The notes under the pieces were generated by a model. It did not search any database. It was not told where the DNA came from and saw nothing but the letters and a program-made list of their open reading frames with translations. Both the position numbers and the translations under genes were made by a program. Shown here piece by piece: positions 1 to 7,832 of a stretch of 26,353 nt of DNA (positions are counted from its first letter, which is position 1; each line of letters begins with the position of its first letter). This stretch comes from an uncultured Neisseria sp. (GTDB taxonomy: Bacteria > Pseudomonadota > Gammaproteobacteria > Burkholderiales > Neisseriaceae): the NCBI GenBank assembly GCA_947097615.1, contig CAMURX010000004.1, positions 1 to 26,353 on the forward strand, read 5' to 3'.

Positions 1-30
1 CTCTGCTCTAACCGACTGAGCTAATTCGCC
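1..30 (-). tRNA. tRNA gene, 5' part only (truncated by the window edge)
   Basis: Read on the minus strand, the first 30 bases give a standard tRNA 5' half: a seven-base acceptor strand (GGCGAAT), TA, a D arm with GCTC/GAGC stem and AGTCGGTTA loop, and the first bases of the anticodon stem. The anticodon lies outside the window, so the identity cannot be read. An elongator tRNA-Met is possible from general resemblance but is a guess. A consensus promoter lies just upstream. Confidence 0.85.
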
Positions 31-46
31 GTGAAGTGAAGCCGCG

Positions 47-74
47 ATTATACGGCTTTTTTTTGCCTGGGCAA
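47..74 (-). promoter_or_regulatory. promoter of the tRNA gene
   Basis: On the minus strand there is TTGCCC (69-74) as -35, a 16-base spacer and a perfect TATAAT (47-52) as -10. A GC-rich discriminator (CGCGGC) follows, as is usual for growth-rate or stringently controlled stable RNA promoters. The tRNA would start about 10 bases after the expected transcription start. Confidence 0.7.
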
Positions 75-130
75 CCGGTTTTTCTGAGCTTTTTCTTTTC
101 CGATTGATTTTAATCGTTAAAAAAACCGCC

Positions 131-1288
131 TCACAGTTTGTGGCAGATGTCGCCGCGGGTAAAGCCCTGCCAGTCGACGCCGATATTGCGGCCGAAGGCG
201 ATAACTTTGAACAGCTCGCCCATTTCGTGCGGCATCAGGAGTTTTTGCAGGGCGGAGACCGTCTGAACGTAGGCGGGGGAGTCGGGCGGCAGGTTTTGCC
301 CTTCGAGCAGTTCGGTGATGCCGAGGTTGAGCAGAAAATCGGCCTGTGTGGCGTAGCCGATCAAGTCCAATCCGCCGTCGGTGCCTGCTTGGGCGGTGTC
401 GGTGAAATTGACGTGGGCGGTGAGGTCGGTGAGGCCGACGCGGAAAAACGGGTCATGCACGGTGTGGTGGCGGTAGTGGCCGATCAGCGTGCCTTCGTTG
501 CGCTGCGGATGGTAATACTGGGCGGCATCGAAACCATAGTCGATGAAGATGATGCCGCCGCGCGTGAGGCGTTCGGCCAGCGTGCGTACGAAAGCGTATT
601 GCGCCGGATGCAGCTCGCTGGTGTAAGGCTCGGCATCGGGGAAATATTGTGCGGCGGCTTCCAGCAGGGCAGGGCGCTTCAGCGGCGATGCGGTGCGGAC
701 AAACTGCCCGTTTTCCAAGCCGACGCTGATTTGCCAAAAGCAGCCGTGTTCGCGGCGCACGAGTTCGACAGGCATGGCATCGAGTACTTCGTTGCCGATG
801 GCAATGCCGTCGAGGCTTTCGGGCAGGGCATTGAGATGCACGACTTTGGCGGCGATTTCGGGCGGAACGTGTTTGGCAATGAAGTGGCACTGCCGCTCGG
901 CCAGTTCGGGCGAGAGTTCGATGATGTAATAGTGTTTGAGGCCGTCTGAAAGGCTGTTGAGCAGCGTGGCGGCCAGATCGCCCGTGCCTGCGCCGAATTC
1001 GTAAACGTTACCGGCGGTTTGCGGCAGCAGTTCGCCGATTTGGCGGGCAAGGGTTTGGCCAAATAGGGGGGTGAGGGCGGGGGCGGTAACGAAGTCGCCC
1101 GCCGCGCCGATTTTGTGCGCGCCGCCCGTGTAATAGCCGTATTGCGGGGCGTAGAGGGCGAGTTCCATAAAGCGGGAAAAGGGGATGAGGCCGTCTGAAA
1201 GGGCGATTTCTTCTCGGATGGTTTGTTTGAGGCGTTCGGAAGATTCGAGGGCTTCTGCGGAGGGTTCGGGAAGGTTTGCGGCGGTCAT
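131..1288 (-). CDS. class I SAM-dependent methyltransferase, MidA/NDUFAF7 family
   Basis: This 385-aa protein belongs to the COG1565 (DUF185) family, whose mitochondrial member NDUFAF7/MidA methylates an arginine of a complex I subunit. The bacterial substrate is not known to me. Visible features are the N-terminal ISxxxFMELALYxPxYGYY-like segment (about 35-53), GDFVTAP (64-70), the SAM-binding glycine-rich loop EFGAGTGDL (97-105), IGNEVLDAMPVE in the middle and an FIDYGFD motif further on. The length fits the family. The start is an ATG with only a weak ribosome binding site. It is transcribed away from the dcw cluster, towards the tRNA. Two DUS copies lie inside the gene (939-950, 1188-1199); both are read as Ser-Asp-Gly-Leu. 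Confidence 0.88.
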   Translation of the reverse strand: MTAANLPEPSAEALESSERLKQTIREEIALSDGLIPFSRFMELALYAPQYGYYTGGAHKIGAAGDFVTAPALTPLFGQTLARQIGELLPQTAGNVYEFGAGTGDLAATLLNSLSDGLKHYYIIELSPELAERQCHFIAKHVPPEIAAKVVHLNALPESLDGIAIGNEVLDAMPVELVRREHGCFWQISVGLENGQFVRTASPLKRPALLEAAAQYFPDAEPYTSELHPAQYAFVRTLAERLTRGGIIFIDYGFDAAQYYHPQRNEGTLIGHYRHHTVHDPFFRVGLTDLTAHVNFTDTAQAGTDGGLDLIGYATQADFLLNLGITELLEGQNLPPDSPAYVQTVSALQKLLMPHEMGELFKVIAFGRNIGVDWQGFTRGDICHKL

Positions 1289-1506
1289 GGTTAACTTGTG
1301 TAAAAATGAAATGGCAATCGCGATGATTGACGGTGTAAAAGTGCGGGGCGTTACTGTTTCGGCGGTGTGCGGCGAAATGTTAAGTGCGTGTATTTTATAC
1401 GGGAAGGCGGTGCGGGTGGTATGGCGCGGTTTTGCGCCCTTGTGAGGAGGCTGGTTCGGGCTGCCTTTAAGTGTCTGTTCCTTATTTTGTTTTCCCGGGT
1501 TTCCGT

Positions 1507-1536
1507 TTGACCGTATGCCGTGTTTTTATTTATAGT
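1507..1536 (+). promoter_or_regulatory. mraZ promoter (Pmra), start of the dcw cluster
   Basis: TTGACC (1507-1512) and TATAGT (1531-1536) are separated by 18 bases, giving a good sigma-70 promoter with an expected start near 1543. The MraZ boxes begin only a few bases downstream. A bound repressor there would cover the start site. Confidence 0.7.
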
Positions 1537-1545
1537 ACGGCCCGA

Positions 1546-1575
1546 GTGGGGGAAAGTGGTGCAAAGTGTGTCAAT
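1546..1575 (+). promoter_or_regulatory. MraZ-binding boxes: three direct repeats at 10-base spacing
   Basis: Three consecutive decamers are visible: GTGGGGGAAA (1546-1555), GTGGTGCAAA (1556-1565) and GTGTGTCAAT (1566-1575). MraZ is known in E. coli to bind TGGGN direct repeats with 5-base spacers upstream of its own gene, and in Mollicutes to bind AAAGTG-type repeats. This array has the same period and position. Autorepression of the dcw cluster by MraZ is the expected role; it is inferred, not shown. Confidence 0.75.
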
Positions 1576-1609
1576 TTTCCCTGATTGAAGAATTTTTCGG
1601 GCGCGTTTT

Positions 1610-2065
1610 ATGTTTGGCGGCATTCACGATTTAAATATCGACAGCAAAGGACGCTTGGCGGTTCCCGCCAAGTTCCGTGATTTGCTGCTGCGCAAATACA
1701 CGCCCGCATTGGTTGCCACGCTGGAAAACCGCGAGCGGCTGCTGCTTTATCCCGAAAGCGTTTGGGAGCAGGAAGCGCAGCGGCTGATGTCGGTAAACGT
1801 GGCGGGCAACGCCAAACTTTCTGCGTGGCGCGATTTACTGCTCAACAATGCCGAAGTGATGGAAATGGACGCGGCGGGACGGATTCTGCTGCCTGCCAAC
1901 CTGCGCCGCAAGGTGCAGCTTGATAAAGAAGTGGCGCTGACAGGTAGGGTCAACCGTTTGGAGCTGTGGGATAGGGAAACCTTCCATGCCAAAGACGATG
2001 CCGCGCTCGACATCGATCCCGAAGAGCTGGATTTCGAGCTGGGTCAGATAGGATTCCAGCTGTGA
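1610..2065 (+). CDS. mraZ: MraZ, transcriptional regulator of the dcw cluster
   Basis: A 151-aa DNA-binding protein made of two AbrB-like (SpoVT/MraZ) halves. Each half has the signature D-x3-R: DSKGR with AVPAKFR near residue 12, and DAAGR with LLPANLR near residue 86. The length is normal for MraZ. In other bacteria it forms a ring-shaped oligomer and represses its own operon; the boxes just upstream fit that. The start ATG has no clear Shine-Dalgarno sequence, only a weak GAAG about 20 bases before. The stop codon overlaps the GTG start of rsmH, which indicates translational coupling. Confidence 0.95.
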   Translation: MFGGIHDLNIDSKGRLAVPAKFRDLLLRKYTPALVATLENRERLLLYPESVWEQEAQRLMSVNVAGNAKLSAWRDLLLNNAEVMEMDAAGRILLPANLRRKVQLDKEVALTGRVNRLELWDRETFHAKDDAALDIDPEELDFELGQIGFQL

Positions 2066-3027
2066 GCGGCGAAACGTTTTTCCATGTCACCGTTTTGCTG
2101 AACGAAGCGGTGGATGCGCTGAGCGTGGTTTCAGACGGCATCTATGTCGACGGCACGTTCGGACGCGGCGGTCATTCCCGCCTGATTTTGTCCAAGCTCG
2201 GCGAAAACGGCCGTTTGGTGGTGTTTGACAAAGATCCGCAGGCGGTTGCCGTGGCGCAGGAGTTGGCGCGTCAGGACAGCCGGGTCAGCGTGGTACACGA
2301 CGGTTTTTCCTCTTTTCAGACGGCCTTGGATGCGCTGGGTATTGAAAAAATAGACGGCGCGCTGTTTGATTTGGGCATTTCGTCGCCGCAGATAGACGAC
2401 GGTTCGCGCGGCTTCAGTTTCCGCTTCGATGCGCCGCTGGATATGCGGATGGATACCACGCGCGGCATGTCGGCGGCGCAGTGGCTGGCAGTTGCCGACG
2501 AAAACGAAATTTGCGAGGTAATCAGGAATTATGGTGAAGAGCGGTTTGCCCGTCCGATTGCGCGCGCCATTGTCGCGCAGCGCGGCGAAAACCCCGTCGA
2601 TACAACCGGCAAGCTGGCGCGTATCGCGGCGCAAAACGTCCGTACTCGCGAGCGCGGCCAAGATCCGGCGACACGGACGTTTCAGGCCGTTCGGATTTTC
2701 ATCAACCGTGAGCTTGAAGAAATAGAAGCGGTATTGCCGCAGGCGGCAGGTCGTCTGAAAGAAGGCGGGCGGCTGGCGGTAATTGCCTTCCACTCCTTGG
2801 AAGACCGCATCGTCAAACAGTTTTTCAAACGGTATTCCGCCCATGAGCCGCTGCCCAAATGGGCGATGGTGCGCGATGCGGATCTGCCGCAGCCGCCGCT
2901 GAAAACAGTCGGCAAACCCGTGAAAGCATCGGAAGGCGAAGTGGCGGCCAATCCGCGTGCCCGTTCGGCGGTACTGAGGGTGGCGGAGCGTACCGAAGGC
3001 GTGTTCGGCGGCCGTGAGGCCGTCTGA
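2062..3027 (+). CDS. rsmH: RsmH (MraW), 16S rRNA m4C1402 methyltransferase
   Basis: The 321-aa protein N4-methylates C1402 of 16S rRNA in the ribosomal P site. Key features are [13 protein letters not shown] at the N-terminus, the SAM-binding loop [20 protein letters not shown], the segment around DMRMD, and [12 protein letters not shown] near the C-terminus. It starts with GTG inside the mraZ stop (GTGA overlap). One DUS is read as Phe-Gln-Thr-Ala (2315-2326). An AT-type DUS (2130-2141) and an AGGTCGTCTGAA variant (2748-2759) also lie in frame. The stop codon TGA is part of the DUS at 3017-3028, so the protein ends in Glu-Ala-Val. Confidence 0.97.
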   Translation: MSGETFFHVTVLLNEAVDALSVVSDGIYVDGTFGRGGHSRLILSKLGENGRLVVFDKDPQAVAVAQELARQDSRVSVVHDGFSSFQTALDALGIEKIDGALFDLGISSPQIDDGSRGFSFRFDAPLDMRMDTTRGMSAAQWLAVADENEICEVIRNYGEERFARPIARAIVAQRGENPVDTTGKLARIAAQNVRTRERGQDPATRTFQAVRIFINRELEEIEAVLPQAAGRLKEGGRLAVIAFHSLEDRIVKQFFKRYSAHEPLPKWAMVRDADLPQPPLKTVGKPVKASEGEVAANPRARSAVLRVAERTEGVFGGREAV

Positions 3028-3058
3028 AAACCAACAGAGTTTGCGGAAGCAAAAACGG

Positions 3059-3319
3059 ATGAACTATATCAATATCGCATTGCTGGTGCTGGCACTCGGA
3101 TCGGGCTTCGCCGTCGTCTCCCAGCAAAACCGCGCCCGCCAGCAGCATATCGAGCTGGCGGAGGCGGAAAAGCAGCAGCAGGAGCTGGAAAAGGATTTCG
3201 CCCGCCTGCAACTCAAACAGGCGGAATTGTCGAACCACCAACTGGTCAAACGGGCGGCAGCCAAAGCCAGACTTGCACCGCCGCAGGCCGCGGACACCCG
3301 CGTGGTGGAAACGGAATAA
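3059..3319 (+). CDS. ftsL: FtsL, cell division protein
   Basis: An 86-residue bitopic protein of the FtsQLB complex. It has a short N-terminal cytoplasmic tail, one membrane segment (about 4-22) and a periplasmic coiled coil rich in Glu, Gln and Leu (about 25-65). I chose the ATG at 3059, preceded by GGAAG with 9 bases spacing, rather than the in-frame ATG at 3014, which lies inside rsmH and would add a charged tail. Identity rests on size, topology and place between rsmH and ftsI, because FtsL sequences are poorly conserved. Confidence 0.88.
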   Translation: MNYINIALLVLALGSGFAVVSQQNRARQQHIELAEAEKQQQELEKDFARLQLKQAELSNHQLVKRAAAKARLAPPQAADTRVVETE

Positions 3320-3380
3320 CAACAAAAACCGGCCCGTGCCGGACACGCAGAGAAAATTCCCACAAGAAAGCAGTAGCAGT

Positions 3381-5384
3381 ATGTTGATTAAGAACGAATA
3401 CAAGCCGAAGATGCTGCCCGGGCAGGAAAAGGGCAAAAAGCCGGTTACCAGCAACGGGCGGATTTATTTCATGCTCGGCGCGCTGGGCGCCGGTTTTCTT
3501 GCGCTGATCGGACGCGGCCTGTATCTGCAGACTTCGCATCACGAATTCCTCACAGAAGAGGGCAACAAGCGCTTTGTGCGCACCGTGAAGCTGCCTGCCG
3601 CGCGCGGCCTGATCACCGACCGCAATGGCGCGCGCCTGGCGTTGAGCGCGCCCGCCGAATCCCTGTATGCCATCCCTTCCGAAGCCAATCTCACGGCCGA
3701 AGAAATCGACACCCTTTCCGAGCTGATTGACGTGCCTGCCGACATCATCAGCGAGCGTCTCGACAGAAAAAGCACCGTTTCCTATATCGCCCGCCGTCTG
3801 AAACCCGATACCGTCGAAGCCGTGAAGGCGCTCGGCATCGACGGCCTGAAATTCCGCGACGACAAAGAAAAAGACGGTACGCCCTCGGGCACGCAGTCGC
3901 TCTATGTGCGCCCGGGCGAACTGGCCGTGCTGCCCGACGATGCCAAGCTGCAAGAGCTGGCCGACGTGCTCAATCCCGCCATCCAGTCCAAGCTCGACAA
4001 AAAAAGCGTCGAAGTGCTCAAAGCCGACATGGGCAAAAAAATCGATTTCGTGTTTCTCAAACGCCAGTTGAAACCCGAAACCGCCCAACGCGTCGCCGCC
4101 TTGAAAATCAAGGGTCTGGCTTTCCATCAAGAGCCGCAGCGGCACTATCCGGGCGGCAGCCTGTTCGCACAAATCATCGGCTTCACCAATATCGACGGCA
4201 AAGGCCAGGAAGGCTTGGAATTGTCGCGCGAGAAAGAACTGCACGGCCGCGACGGCCGCAAAGTCGTGTTGCGCGACAACAAAGGCCACATCGTCGACAG
4301 CATGGAAGACGGCGGCAGCCAAGCGCCGCACGACGGCCGCGACATCGTTTTATCGGTCGACCAGCGCATCCAAACCCTGGCTTATGAAGAGTTGAGCAAA
4401 GCCGTGGCATACCACCAGGCCAAAGCGGGCAGCGCCGTCGTGCTCGATGCCCGCACGGGCGAAATCCTCGCCATGGTCAACGGCCCGTCCTACGATCCGA
4501 ATGAGCCGGGCGAAGCCGACAGCGACCAGCGCCGCAACAGAGCCGTTACCGATATGTACGAATTCGGCTCGGTGCTCAAACCCTTCCCCATCGCCAAAGC
4601 GCTGGACGACGGCAAAATCAACCCGCGCTCCCAGTTCAACACCCAGCCGTACAGCGTCGGCGGACATCCCGTGCGCGACACGCACCTGTATCCCTCGCTC
4701 GACGTGCGCGGCATCATGCAGAAATCGTCCAACGTCGGTACCAGCAAAATCTCGCTGATGTACGACGCCGAAGACATGTACAACTACTACCGCAGCCTCG
4801 GTTTCAAAACCAAGCCGAATATCGGCTTCCCCGGCGAAGCCGCGGGGCAGCTGCGCAACTGGAAAAACTGGGGCAAATTCGACCAGGCTACCATGTCCTT
4901 CGGCTACGGAATGCAGATGAGCCTGCTGCAACTGGCGCGCGCCTACACCGTGCTCACCGCCGACGGCCGCCTGATGCCGCTTTCGATTGAAAAACTCGAC
5001 GGCGCGCCCGAGGGCGAGCGCATTCTCAAACCAGACACCGCCAAAGCCATGCGCAAAATCATGGTCGCCGTTACCGAAAAAGGCGGCACGGGCACGGCGG
5101 GCGCGGTCGAAGGCTTCGACGTCGGAGCGAAAACCGGCACGGCACAGAAAGTCGTCGGCCGCACCTATGCCCGCGACAAACACATCGGCACGTTTATCGG
5201 CTTCGCCCCGGCCGACAAACCCCGCGTTATCGTTGCCGTCACCATCGACGAGCCGCGCGCCAACGGTTACTACGGCGGCATCGTTGCCGGCCCTGTGTTC
5301 AAAGGCATTATGGCGGGCAGCCTCAACATCCTCGGCGTCACGCCCACCAAGCCCGTGAAAGCCGCCGTGCCCGCTGCCGGATAA
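3381..5384 (+). CDS. ftsI: FtsI / penicillin-binding protein 2 (PenA), septal transpeptidase, with an internal duplication
   Basis: This class B PBP cross-links peptidoglycan at the septum together with FtsW. The start at 3381 gives an N-terminus (MLIKxEYKPxMLP) like the neisserial PenA as I recall it. There is one membrane anchor (about 28-48). The transpeptidase motifs are intact: SxxK at Ser397-Lys400 (GSVLKPF), SSN at 449-451 and KTG at 584-586. The protein has 667 residues, about 86 more than the neisserial form of about 581. The excess comes from two copies of an anchor-domain unit: [10 protein letters not shown]...[11 protein letters not shown] (135-158) and [10 protein letters not shown]...[11 protein letters not shown] (225-248), each preceded by a similar helix and a lysine/aspartate-rich stretch. 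The usual EPGS before the active serine is EFGS here. It follows ftsL after 61 bases and precedes murE by 14. Confidence 0.95.
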   Translation: MLIKNEYKPKMLPGQEKGKKPVTSNGRIYFMLGALGAGFLALIGRGLYLQTSHHEFLTEEGNKRFVRTVKLPAARGLITDRNGARLALSAPAESLYAIPSEANLTAEEIDTLSELIDVPADIISERLDRKSTVSYIARRLKPDTVEAVKALGIDGLKFRDDKEKDGTPSGTQSLYVRPGELAVLPDDAKLQELADVLNPAIQSKLDKKSVEVLKADMGKKIDFVFLKRQLKPETAQRVAALKIKGLAFHQEPQRHYPGGSLFAQIIGFTNIDGKGQEGLELSREKELHGRDGRKVVLRDNKGHIVDSMEDGGSQAPHDGRDIVLSVDQRIQTLAYEELSKAVAYHQAKAGSAVVLDARTGEILAMVNGPSYDPNEPGEADSDQRRNRAVTDMYEFGSVLKPFPIAKALDDGKINPRSQFNTQPYSVGGHPVRDTHLYPSLDVRGIMQKSSNVGTSKISLMYDAEDMYNYYRSLGFKTKPNIGFPGEAAGQLRNWKNWGKFDQATMSFGYGMQMSLLQLARAYTVLTADGRLMPLSIEKLDGAPEGERILKPDTAKAMRKIMVAVTEKGGTGTAGAVEGFDVGAKTGTAQKVVGRTYARDKHIGTFIGFAPADKPRVIVAVTIDEPRANGYYGGIVAGPVFKGIMAGSLNILGVTPTKPVKAAVPAAG

Positions 5385-5398
5385 GGAAACCAGCCATC

Positions 5399-6877
5399 AT
5401 GTTCAGCGATTCGAACCCACCGGTGGAAACCGGCTTTCCGCCTCTGCTGTGTGAAAACGCAGCAGGGCGTTTGTTGCATTCGGACAGCCGCCAAATCAAG
5501 CGCGGCGATATTTTCGTCGCCTGCCAGGGTGAATATTCAGACGGCCGCAGCTACATTCCCGCCGCGATTGCCAATGGCGCGGCCTTTGTGTTTTGGGACG
5601 ACGACGGCGCGTTCCAATGGAATCCCGCATGGAACGTACCCAACCAAGGCATCAAAGATTTGAAACACCGCGCCGGCATCCTCGCCGCGCAAGTGTACGG
5701 CAACCTTTCAGACGGCCTCAAAGTCTGGGGCGTAACCGGTACCAACGGCAAAACCTCGATTACCCAATGGCTTGCCCAAGCGGCCGATTTGCTTGGCGAC
5801 AAAACCGCCGTTATCGGTACGGTGGGCAACGGCTTTTGGGGCGCGCTCGAAGACACCACCCACACCACGCCCGCGCCGGTAGAAGTGCAAACCCTGCTTT
5901 ACTGCTTCCGCCAACAGGGCGCTACCGCCGCCGCGATGGAAGTGTCCAGCCACGGCCTCGACCAAGCCCGCGTCAACGGCGTGCCGTTCCAAACGGCCGT
6001 GTTTACCAACCTCACGCGCGACCATCTCGACTACCACGGCACAATGGAAGCCTACGGCGCAATCAAATCGCGCCTGTTTTACTGGCGCGGCCTGAAACAC
6101 GCCGTGATTAATTCAGACGACCCCTACGGTGCAGAGTTGATAGGCCGTCTGAAAGCCGACCGCCCCGATTTGGCCGTGTACGGCTACGGCTTTGGCGATG
6201 CGGCCGACATCCGCATCACAGCATTTGCCGCCGCTTCAGACGGCATGGAAGTTTCCCTCGACACGCCGTGGGGCAAAGGCAGCGTCAAAACGCGGCTCTT
6301 GGGCAGGTTTAACGCGCAAAACCTCGCCGCCTGCGTGGGCGTACTCTGCGCCGCAGGCCATCCGCTCGACAAAGTGCTGGCCGCGCTCGCGCAAATCCGT
6401 CCCGCCACCGGCCGCATGGACTGCATCATCGAAAGCGGCAAACCATTGGTTGTTGTCGATTACGCCCACACGCCCGACGCGCTCGAAAAAGCCCTTGCCA
6501 CCCTGCAGGAAATCAAACCGCAGGGCGCGGCCTTGTGGTGCGTGTTCGGCTGCGGCGGCAACCGCGACCGCGGCAAACGGCCGCTGATGGGCGCGGCGGC
6601 GGTAAAAGGCGCGGACAAAGTCGTCGTCACCAGCGACAACCCGCGCATGGAAAACCCCGACGACATCATCGCTGACATCCTACCCGCCGTATCCGCACCC
6701 GAGCGCGTCGAAACCGACCGCCGCGCCGCCATCGAATTTGCCGTGCAACACGCCGCAAGTGCCGACATCATCCTGATTGCCGGCAAAGGCCACGAAACCT
6801 ACCAAGATGTACAGGGCGTGAAGCATCATTTTTCCGACTTTGAAATTGCCCAAGCGGCGCTGGGCAAACGGCAGTAA
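5399..6877 (+). CDS. murE: MurE, UDP-MurNAc-L-Ala-D-Glu:meso-diaminopimelate ligase
   Basis: A cytoplasmic ATP-dependent amino-acid ligase of 492 aa that adds the third residue of the stem peptide. The P-loop GVTGTNGKTSIT is at 111-122, followed by the TTHTTPAP segment, the EVSSHGLDQ motif and TNLTRDHLDYHG. The DNPR motif (SDNPRMENP) near residue 420 marks specificity for meso-diaminopimelate rather than lysine. The DUS at 5707-5718 is read as Ser-Asp-Gly-Leu and that at 6142-6153 as Gly-Arg-Leu-Lys; an AT-type DUS is at 6235-6246. A DUS hairpin follows the stop. Confidence 0.97.
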   Translation: MFSDSNPPVETGFPPLLCENAAGRLLHSDSRQIKRGDIFVACQGEYSDGRSYIPAAIANGAAFVFWDDDGAFQWNPAWNVPNQGIKDLKHRAGILAAQVYGNLSDGLKVWGVTGTNGKTSITQWLAQAADLLGDKTAVIGTVGNGFWGALEDTTHTTPAPVEVQTLLYCFRQQGATAAAMEVSSHGLDQARVNGVPFQTAVFTNLTRDHLDYHGTMEAYGAIKSRLFYWRGLKHAVINSDDPYGAELIGRLKADRPDLAVYGYGFGDAADIRITAFAAASDGMEVSLDTPWGKGSVKTRLLGRFNAQNLAACVGVLCAAGHPLDKVLAALAQIRPATGRMDCIIESGKPLVVVDYAHTPDALEKALATLQEIKPQGAALWCVFGCGGNRDRGKRPLMGAAAVKGADKVVVTSDNPRMENPDDIIADILPAVSAPERVETDRRAAIEFAVQHAASADIILIAGKGHETYQDVQGVKHHFSDFEIAQAALGKRQ

Positions 6878-6884
6878 AAGCAAA

Positions 6885-6925
6885 AAGGCCGTCTGAAAAC
6901 TGCAAAACCCTTTTCAGACGGCCTT
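6885..6925 (+). terminator. DUS inverted-repeat terminator after murE
   Basis: Two AG-DUS copies in opposite orientation (6886-6897 and 6913-6924) form a 12-base stem, extendable by A-T pairs, around a 15-base interior, followed by TTTCTT. This is the classic neisserial DUS terminator. A third DUS (6937-6948) follows at once. It should reduce read-through from murE into the next gene. Confidence 0.75.
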
Positions 6926-6962
6926 TCTTATGGCGGAGGCCGTCTGAAAACAGGAGTCAGCA

Positions 6963-7790
6963 ATGAACATGAAAAAACTGGTCAAACTCAGCAATATCAT
7001 CGGCATCGTATCGGTGCTGCTGCTGGTGTACTGGGTGTTCGCCTTCATACTGGCGCAGGTGTTCGGCCTGAGGGTATTCCGCGAACACATCAGCGAAATG
7101 TTCGCCATGAGCGTGCTGGGCATCATCGCCCTGATGGCGGGTGCGCTGATGCTCAACATCATGCTGAACCTGACCCGCATCGCCGAGCGTAATCAGGAAA
7201 CGGCGGCGGGCGGCAAAAAAACGGCGTGGCTGCTGCTGGCGCTGTTTCCCCTGCTGGCCGCACTGCTGTTTGGCGGCAACTACCTTTCCGAACAGCGCAA
7301 GCAGCAGATTCTGCTGCAATCGGCCGAGCGCATCGTACAAAGCGGCGACACGGCCGCGCTGGCCGACTACCGTTTCGACCTGCCCTACATCCTGCAAACG
7401 GCCGACACGCTCAAACTGATGGAAAAGGAAAACACCGCCTTCCGCAGCGTTTCCCTGATCGCCCCCGACACCATCGGCGGCAAACCTGTTTACTTGGCCT
7501 TTTACGACGAGGCCGACAGCTACCGCAACCTGACCGGCGTGCAGCCCGCCGCCGACGGTTTCTTCGCCAAAGAGCAGGATCGTGTGAAAACCGTGCGCAA
7601 AATCGACCATATTTACGCCGCCGATTTGGCCGAGCGCGAATATCTGCAACAGGTTTTTGCCGGGCAGGGCGGCGTCCGCTTTCAGGCCGACGGCGGCAAC
7701 TACACCCTGTACTACCCCTACCGCAAAAACGGCAAAACCGTCGTCCTTGTTTTTTCCGATTACCAGCAGTACGGCAAATTCGGCAGCTAA
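6963..7790 (+). CDS. inner-membrane protein of unknown function between murE and murF (position of dca)
   Basis: A 275-aa protein with three predicted membrane helices (about 11-34, 47-70 and 87-106) and a soluble C-terminal part of about 165 residues. Basic residues (KK near the N-terminus, KK at 85-86) suggest N-in topology with the C-terminal part in the periplasm. The soluble part has no motif I know. AGGAG six bases before the ATG at 6963 supports that start. In Neisseria gonorrhoeae the gene between murE and murF is dca, an inner-membrane protein reported to be needed for competence. This gene has that position, but I cannot confirm homology. It has no long G tract, unlike the reported phase-variable dca of some meningococci. 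The stop TAA shares its last A with a DUS. Confidence 0.85.
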   Translation: MNMKKLVKLSNIIGIVSVLLLVYWVFAFILAQVFGLRVFREHISEMFAMSVLGIIALMAGALMLNIMLNLTRIAERNQETAAGGKKTAWLLLALFPLLAALLFGGNYLSEQRKQQILLQSAERIVQSGDTAALADYRFDLPYILQTADTLKLMEKENTAFRSVSLIAPDTIGGKPVYLAFYDEADSYRNLTGVQPAADGFFAKEQDRVKTVRKIDHIYAADLAEREYLQQVFAGQGGVRFQADGGNYTLYYPYRKNGKTVVLVFSDYQQYGKFGS

Positions 7791-7832
7791 GGCCGTCTGA
7801 AACCGACAATCCACCCAAAATCCAAGCAAACC

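Larger units (their letters stand above)
1289..1609. other. divergent intergenic region between the methyltransferase gene and mraZ
   Basis: About 320 bases without a convincing gene. The right part holds the mraZ promoter and MraZ boxes, listed separately. On the minus strand a TATAAA hexamer (1394-1399) could be the -10 of the methyltransferase gene, but I see no good -35. A 44-codon ORF from 1311 on the plus strand has no ribosome binding site and is not called. No DUS copy lies here. Confidence 0.6.

Noticed and set aside
1311..1445. 44-codon ORF upstream of mraZ
   Set aside because: No ribosome binding site and no protein-like features; it lies in the divergent promoter region.
3014..3058. 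Earlier ATG for ftsL
   Set aside because: It lies inside the end of rsmH across a DUS; the ATG at 3059 has a better ribosome binding site and gives the usual FtsL size.
3273..3380. Earlier start for ftsI
   Set aside because: The extra 36 residues overlap ftsL, are Arg/Asn-rich and have no counterpart in PenA, whereas MLIKNEYKP at 3381 matches.
3246..5183. Long minus-strand frames opposite ftsI
   Set aside because: Antisense shadows of a clear PBP gene with no recognisable domains.
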